Below are positions 5,614 to 9,420 of a stretch of DNA of 9,420 bases, one piece after another. The position numbers and the translations under genes are program-made. The notes under the pieces are model-generated. The model was not told the DNA's origin and made no database searches. It worked only from the letters and a program-made list of their open reading frames with translations. Source of the stretch: F1-60-MAGs163 sp046091165 (GTDB taxonomy: Bacteria; Actinomycetota; Thermoleophilia; Solirubrobacterales; Solirubrobacteraceae); assembly GCA_046091165.1 (NCBI GenBank), contig JBJTBE010000040.1, positions 1 through 9,420 of the forward strand, in the 5' to 3' direction. How positions within the stretch are numbered: the stretch's first letter is position 1; each line of letters opens with the position of its first letter.

Positions 5614-6939
5614 TCAGCCAGAGACGAGAGCTTCGCCCAGGGAGCGGATGTCTCCGGCGCCCATAACGAGGCAGAGGTCCCCCGGCGCGAGTACGGAGGA
5701 GAGCCACTCCCCGGCCTCGGCCATTCCCGGGATCCACTCGACGCTGCCCCCGGCCTGGCGTGCGGCGTCGGCCACCAGCTCGCCGGAGACCCCGGGAAAG
5801 TCCTCGGCTCTCTCCCGGGACGGATAGACGTCGACCACGACGGCGAGGTCGGCTTCAGCCAGGGCCGCTCCGAAGCGCCCGGCGAGCTCGGCGGTACGGG
5901 AGAAGAGGTGGGGCTGGAAGACCGCCACGAGCCGCTCGGGGGCCTGGCTTCGCGCCGCGGCGATGGCGGCGGCCACCTCGGTCGGGTGGTGGGCGTAATC
6001 GTCGACCACGCGCGCCCCGCTGGGGGAGCGGCCGAGCTCCTCGAAGCGGCGGCCCGAGCCGCCGAACGAGGCGATCGCACGGACGGCGTCCGCCTCCCCC
6101 ACTCCGGCGAGCGCCGCCGCCTCCAGGGCAGCGGCCGCGTTGAGCGCGTTGTGCTCTCCCGGCACCGCGAGCTCGACCTCGTGGCCCCGCCACGTGAACC
6201 GCGCCACGCCGCTCGAGACGTCGACCGGTCCGGGGTCGAATGTCACCAGGGGCCCCTCCCCGCGGAGTTCCATGAGTCCCGGCCCGGCGCCGACCACCGC
6301 CGTTGCCGGGCCGTCGAGGAACTCGGCGAAGACCTCGCGCAGCTCCTCCTCCGAGCCGTAGGTGGCGTGATGGTCGAGCTCGACGTTGGTCAGGACGGCG
6401 ATCTCCGCCTCGATCGCCAGCAGCGAGCGGTCAGACTCGTCGGCCTCGACCACCAGCCACTCGCCTCCTCCCCACTGCGCGTTGTGACCGGTGCTCCGGA
6501 GCGTGCCCCCGATCAGGTACCCGGGATCCAGCCCGGCCTCGATCAGCACGTGGGCGATCATGCTCGTCGTGGTGGTCTTGCCGTGGGCGCCGGCCACGGC
6601 GATCGTCCGGCGCAGCGGGCTCAGCTCGCCGAGGAGCTCGGCCCGGGACATCACCCGCAGGCCCCTCGAACGGGCCGCCTCCAGCTCGGGGTTGGACTCG
6701 GGAACGGCGGTGGAGAAGACGACCTCGACGTCGTCCCCCTCCGGCAGGTTGGCCGCGTCGTGGCCGGCGTGCGCGTCGATACCCAGCGCCCTCAGCTCCG
6801 CCAGCGCCGGCGAGTCCTCCCGGTCGCTGCCGCTGACCGTCGCCCCGAGCTGGTGGGCGGCGGTCGCCCAGCCCTGCATCCCGGCCCCCCCGATCCCGAC
6901 GAAGTGGAGCCTTCGCCCCTGCCACGCCGGGGCGCTCAC
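5614..6939 (-). CDS. murC: UDP-N-acetylmuramate--L-alanine ligase MurC
   Basis: A 441-residue cytoplasmic Mur ligase that adds the first residue, normally L-alanine, to UDP-MurNAc using ATP. The N-terminal UDP-binding domain has HFVGIGGAGMQG (12-23). The ATP P-loop is AVAGAHGKTTTTSM (114-127). The central domain shows VVEADESDRS (163-172) and LTNVELDHH (183-191), and the C-terminal domain shows RRFEELG (297-303), DDYAHHPTEV (313-322) and FQPHLFSRT (341-349). All are family landmarks and the length is typical. The start is the GTG at 6939, which overlaps the murG stop as GTGA and has GGGAGG 7 bases upstream inside murG. Unlike many clusters, no murB or ddl lies between murC and ftsQ; the next gene is ftsQ. 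Confidence 0.97.
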   Translation of the reverse strand: MSAPAWQGRRLHFVGIGGAGMQGWATAAHQLGATVSGSDREDSPALAELRALGIDAHAGHDAANLPEGDDVEVVFSTAVPESNPELEAARSRGLRVMSRAELLGELSPLRRTIAVAGAHGKTTTTSMIAHVLIEAGLDPGYLIGGTLRSTGHNAQWGGGEWLVVEADESDRSLLAIEAEIAVLTNVELDHHATYGSEEELREVFAEFLDGPATAVVGAGPGLMELRGEGPLVTFDPGPVDVSSGVARFTWRGHEVELAVPGEHNALNAAAALEAAALAGVGEADAVRAIASFGGSGRRFEELGRSPSGARVVDDYAHHPTEVAAAIAAARSQAPERLVAVFQPHLFSRTAELAGRFGAALAEADLAVVVDVYPSRERAEDFPGVSGELVADAARQAGGSVEWIPGMAEAGEWLSSVLAPGDLCLVMGAGDIRSLGEALVSG

Positions 6940-8012
6940 GCCGCCGCCTCCCGGAGCAGCCCGGCGACCGCGGCGGCCGCTCCCGGGCGCGCGATCGACA
7001 ACGCGGCCTCCCGCATCTGCGCCAGGCGCCCCGGTTCGTCCAGCAGCCCCCGGACCGTCGAGGCCAGGAGCGCGGCGTCGAGGCGGTCGTCATCGATCAC
7101 CACCGCGGCCCCGGCGTCGCCCATCCAGGCGGCGTTCCCGGCCTGGTGGTCGGCAGCGGCGTACGGGTACGGGACGAGCACGGCCGGGCAGCCGGCCGCC
7201 GCGATCTCGAAGACCGAGCCGCCCGAGCGCGAGACGACAAGGTCGGCGGCGGCCAGGGCCTGGTCGAAGTCGTCGATGTATCCGAAGAGCCGGTAGCCGG
7301 GTCCTACCGGCCGCTGCCGGAGCGAGGGCAGGTCCCGGTCGCCGGCGGCGTGGATCACCTCGACCTCCCCGTCCTGCCCGAAGGCTTCGATCGCCGCCTC
7401 GTTGATCGAGCGGGCGCCCAGCGAACCACCGACCACGACCACGAGCGGGCGCCCCTCGGGCACGCCGAAGTGGGCGCGGGCCGCCCCGCGATCGCCGGCC
7501 GGCGGCGGGATCGGGCGCCCGGTCACCACGTAGCGAGGTGGCGTGCGCCCGGGGATCGCGAACGCCAGCCCCACGCGACGGGCAAACGGCGCCAGCAGGC
7601 GGTTGGTCAGGCCCAGGTGGGAGTCGGCTTCGGTCAGGACCAGTGGCCTGCGCCGCAGGACGGCAGCCAGGCCCACCGGCCCGGCCACGTAGCCGCCGCC
7701 GCCCATCACCGCGTCCGGGCGCAGGGAGCCGATCAGCCGCCAGGCCCGGACCGTGGCGGCCACCGCCTGGCCCAGCGCGACGAGGGCTTTCAGCGGGTTG
7801 GTCCGGCTCAGGCCCTGGACGCGGAAGGAGACCAGCTCATAGCCGGCGGCCGGGACCAGCTGGGCTTCGGTGCGCTCGCCGCCGGCGAAGACGACCTGGG
7901 CTCCGTCAGTGCGAAGCTCGCCTGCGACCGCCAGCGCCGGCACCACGTGCCCGGCGGTCCCGCCCGCGGCGATCAAATACCTCGATCCGCTCGAAGTCGT
8001 CGAACTGCTCAT
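6936..8012 (-). CDS. murG: MurG, UDP-GlcNAc:lipid I N-acetylglucosaminyltransferase
   Basis: A 358-residue GT-B transferase that converts lipid I to lipid II on the inner face of the membrane. Visible landmarks are LIAAGGTAGHVVPALAVA (13-30, first Gly-rich loop), MGGGGYVAGPVG (103-114), VVVVGGSLGARSIN (191-204) and the donor-sugar site SRSGGSVFEIAAAG (261-274) followed by ADHQAGNA (287-294). The acceptor-side motif usually read HEQN appears as TEADSH (127-132). The start is uncertain. ATG at 8012 is used here; ATG at 8033 and TTG at 7976 (GAGG only 3 bases upstream) are alternatives, and neither ATG has a Shine-Dalgarno. All of them overlap the end of ftsW, by 71 to 128 bases. The stop overlaps murC. 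Confidence 0.95.
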   Translation of the reverse strand: MSSSTTSSGSRYLIAAGGTAGHVVPALAVAGELRTDGAQVVFAGGERTEAQLVPAAGYELVSFRVQGLSRTNPLKALVALGQAVAATVRAWRLIGSLRPDAVMGGGGYVAGPVGLAAVLRRRPLVLTEADSHLGLTNRLLAPFARRVGLAFAIPGRTPPRYVVTGRPIPPPAGDRGAARAHFGVPEGRPLVVVVGGSLGARSINEAAIEAFGQDGEVEVIHAAGDRDLPSLRQRPVGPGYRLFGYIDDFDQALAAADLVVSRSGGSVFEIAAAGCPAVLVPYPYAAADHQAGNAAWMGDAGAAVVIDDDRLDAALLASTVRGLLDEPGRLAQMREAALSIARPGAAAAVAGLLREAAA

Positions 8013-9252
8013 CGACCGTTGATCGTCCCGCATCGGGCGGCCGGTTGCGGGAGCGCCTGCGCGCCGGGGGCGCCTCTCGCACCCTCACCGTCCCGCCGCG
8101 GGCCACGTTGAGAAGAAGCCCTACCCCGACCAGGAGGGTCACCAGGCTCGTCGAGCCGTAGGAGATGAAGGGCAGCGGGACGCCGGTGAGGGGCGCCAGC
8201 CCCAGGACGGTGAAGACGTTGAGGATCGCCTGGCAGAGGATCAGTGAGGTGATCCCGCCGGCCACGAGCGTGGCGTAGAGGCCGTTGGCCTGCTGGGCGA
8301 TGCGCAGCCCCGCCCAGGCAACCAGGGCGAAGAGGAGGAGGAGCCCGAAGAGGCCGATCACCCCGAGCTCCTCGCCGATGATCGCGAGGATGAAGTCGGT
8401 GTGGGCCTCGGGCAGGTAGAAGATCTTCTGGACCGACTCGCCGAGCCCCCGGCCGAAGAGGCCGCCGGATCCGATCGCGATCTGGCCCTGGACGGCTTGG
8501 AAGCCGGCGTCCCCGGCGTGGTCCCACGGGTTCATGAACGACATCAGGCGGTCGCGCCGGTAGGAGGCCGAGAGGGAGAAGAGGAGAACCAGGACGCCCC
8601 CGATCGCGGTCAGCCCGGCCAGCCAGCGCATCGGGACGGCGGCAATCACCAGCATCGCCCCGACGGTGGCGCAGAGGACCAGGGTCGTGCCCAGGTCGGG
8701 CTGGGTGACCACGAGCAGCGCGGTCGCCCCGACCACGATGCCCAGGGGCAGCAGCTCGCCCATGGTGCGAAAGCCACTGGGCTTCTCGGCCAGGAAGCGG
8801 GCGCAGTAGAGGACGACGGCGATCTTGGCGATCTCGCTGGGCTGGAACTGCAGGAACCCGGCGCCCAGCCAGCGCTGGGCGCCATTGACCGACACGCCCA
8901 GGCCCGGAACCTTGACCGCCAGCAGCAGGATGAAGGAGGCGGCGAGGACCGGGCCGGTGAGCTCCATGATCCGCTGCAGCGACATCCTCGAGACGACCAG
9001 CAGGGCCGCGAAGCCGAGCGAGCCGAAGGCGACGTAACGAAGCAGGAAGGAGCTGCCGGTGCCGCCGCTCTCCACGACCGACGTTGCCGAAGAGGCGCTG
9101 TAGACCATCACCGCACCAAGAGCGAGCAGGCAGAGGACGGCAGTGAGCAGGACGTCCTCCTCGACCTTCCTGCGGCCGGCCCGCCCGCGCTGCGAGGTCC
9201 CGGCGCTGGAGCCTGCGGCAGCATGCTCTGCGATTGCGCCGGCACGGGCCAT
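7906..9252 (-). CDS. ftsW: FtsW, septal peptidoglycan polymerase (SEDS family)
   Basis: A 448-residue multi-pass membrane glycosyltransferase of the SEDS family. With its class B PBP partner it polymerises lipid II at the septum. The first ~30 residues are a basic cytoplasmic tail; span 1 follows (LLTAVLCLLALGAVMVYSAS). SEDS landmarks include NGAQRWLGAGFLQFQPSE (123-140), TQPDLGTTLV (183-192), NPWDHAGDAGFQAVQGQIA (241-259), FYLPEAHTDFILAIIGEELG (278-297, with Asp286 as the likely essential acidic residue) and TGVPLPFISYGSTSL (356-370). The last span ends near 383. The 60-residue basic tail after it runs into the murG reading frame; its final part (from about residue 425) is probably chance open frame. 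The ATG at 9252 has a strong GGGAGG 6 bases upstream and lies 45 bases after murD. Confidence 0.97.
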   Translation of the reverse strand: MARAGAIAEHAAAGSSAGTSQRGRAGRRKVEEDVLLTAVLCLLALGAVMVYSASSATSVVESGGTGSSFLLRYVAFGSLGFAALLVVSRMSLQRIMELTGPVLAASFILLLAVKVPGLGVSVNGAQRWLGAGFLQFQPSEIAKIAVVLYCARFLAEKPSGFRTMGELLPLGIVVGATALLVVTQPDLGTTLVLCATVGAMLVIAAVPMRWLAGLTAIGGVLVLLFSLSASYRRDRLMSFMNPWDHAGDAGFQAVQGQIAIGSGGLFGRGLGESVQKIFYLPEAHTDFILAIIGEELGVIGLFGLLLLFALVAWAGLRIAQQANGLYATLVAGGITSLILCQAILNVFTVLGLAPLTGVPLPFISYGSTSLVTLLVGVGLLLNVARGGTVRVREAPPARRRSRNRPPDAGRSTVDEQFDDFERIEVFDRRGRDRRARGAGAGGRRRASH

Positions 9253-9257
9253 TGAGA

Positions 9258-9265
9258 CCTCCCTT
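9258..9265 (-). promoter_or_regulatory. Strong ribosome binding site of ftsW
   Basis: AAGGGAGG on the minus strand ends 5 bases before the ftsW ATG and fixes that start. A second SD-like stretch (AAGGAG, near 9288-9283) lies further up in the 45-base murD-ftsW gap but has no start codon at a useful distance. Confidence 0.75.
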
Positions 9266-9297
9266 CGCGGGTCCCGGCGATTCTCCTTCCCCGGGTT

Positions 9298-9420
9298 TCA
9301 GGCCGCGGAAAAGCCCGGAATTCCGGCCGCCAGCGCCCGGAAGTGGGCGCCCCGCTCCTCGAAGCCCCCGGGGTAGAGGTCGAAGCTCGCGCAGGCCGGC
9401 GAGAGGAGCACGACATCGCC
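9298..9420 (-). CDS. murD: MurD, UDP-MurNAc-L-Ala--D-Glu ligase (3' end only, runs off the right edge)
   Basis: Only the last 40 residues are in the window. They begin GDVVLLSPACASFDLYPGGF and continue with EERGAHFRAL before the TGA at 9300-9298. The pattern GD-VLLSPACASFD followed by an F-x-x-RG-x-F helix is the hallmark of the C-terminal domain of MurD, which adds D-glutamate to UDP-MurNAc-L-Ala. The position directly upstream of ftsW is the standard dcw order. The rest of the gene lies outside the window, so the active-site motifs cannot be checked. A different open frame at 9108-9416 in this area is a shadow. Confidence 0.92.
   Translation of the reverse strand, partial: GDVVLLSPACASFDLYPGGFEERGAHFRALAAGIPGFSAA

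Noticed and set aside
5574..6080. N-terminal extension of ftsQ into murC
   Set aside because: Ser/Pro/Arg-rich shadow of the murC C-terminal domain; FtsQ normally has only a short cytoplasmic tail.
5218..7296. A 692-codon open frame on the plus strand
   Set aside because: It lies opposite ftsQ, murC and part of murG, all with clear family motifs. Long antisense frames without stops are expected at this GC content, and the translation matches no family I know.
9108..9416. 102-codon minus-strand open frame across the murD-ftsW junction
   Set aside because: It overlaps the well-supported ftsW and murD frames and has a low-complexity Ser/Arg/Pro translation.

Overview
This is a gene-dense, very GC-rich window in which every convincing gene lies on the minus strand. 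It is a division and cell wall (dcw) cluster plus downstream genes. In transcription order (right to left) the genes are murD (3' end only), ftsW, murG, murC, ftsQ, ftsZ, gcvH, trpS, an MFS transporter, scpA and scpB (5' end only). The high GC, the lack of ftsA, and the murD-ftsW-murG-murC-ftsQ-ftsZ order point to a high-GC Gram-positive (Actinomycetota). The MurG, TrpRS and GcvH sequences feel closest to deep-branching Thermoleophilia/Solirubrobacterales-type lineages. That placement is inference from memory and was not tested by any search.

Right part (about 9420-4791): MurD, MurC and MurG make the peptidoglycan precursor up to lipid II, FtsW polymerises it at the septum, and FtsQ belongs to the divisome scaffold. 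The genes are packed. A strong ribosome binding site precedes ftsW, ftsW and murG overlap by roughly 70-130 bases, murG and murC overlap by GTGA, and ftsQ starts within 40 bases of the murC stop.

Middle (4790-4628): the only sizeable non-coding gap is 163 bases between ftsQ and ftsZ. It starts with a large two-part dyad built from four copies of the half-site CCTCAA/TTGAGG, followed by several smaller dyads. It is probably the control region or structured leader of ftsZ and is the most interesting non-coding signal here.

Left part (4627-1): ftsZ is followed after 28 bases by gcvH (lipoyl carrier protein), then after 29 bases by trpS, then by an MFS transporter, scpA and scpB chained by 4-base ATGA/GTGA overlaps. 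This differs from the usual actinobacterial neighbourhood, where ftsZ is followed by pgeF/yggS/sepF/ylmG/divIVA. It places a one-carbon/lipoate protein, a tryptophanyl-tRNA synthetase with an altered KMSKS loop, an efflux-type permease and the SMC kleisin partners in one apparent run. No RNA gene, CRISPR array, insertion sequence or prophage signal was seen. I see no wholly new system; the candidates for novelty are the ftsZ leader dyad, the unusual gene order and a few altered motifs.
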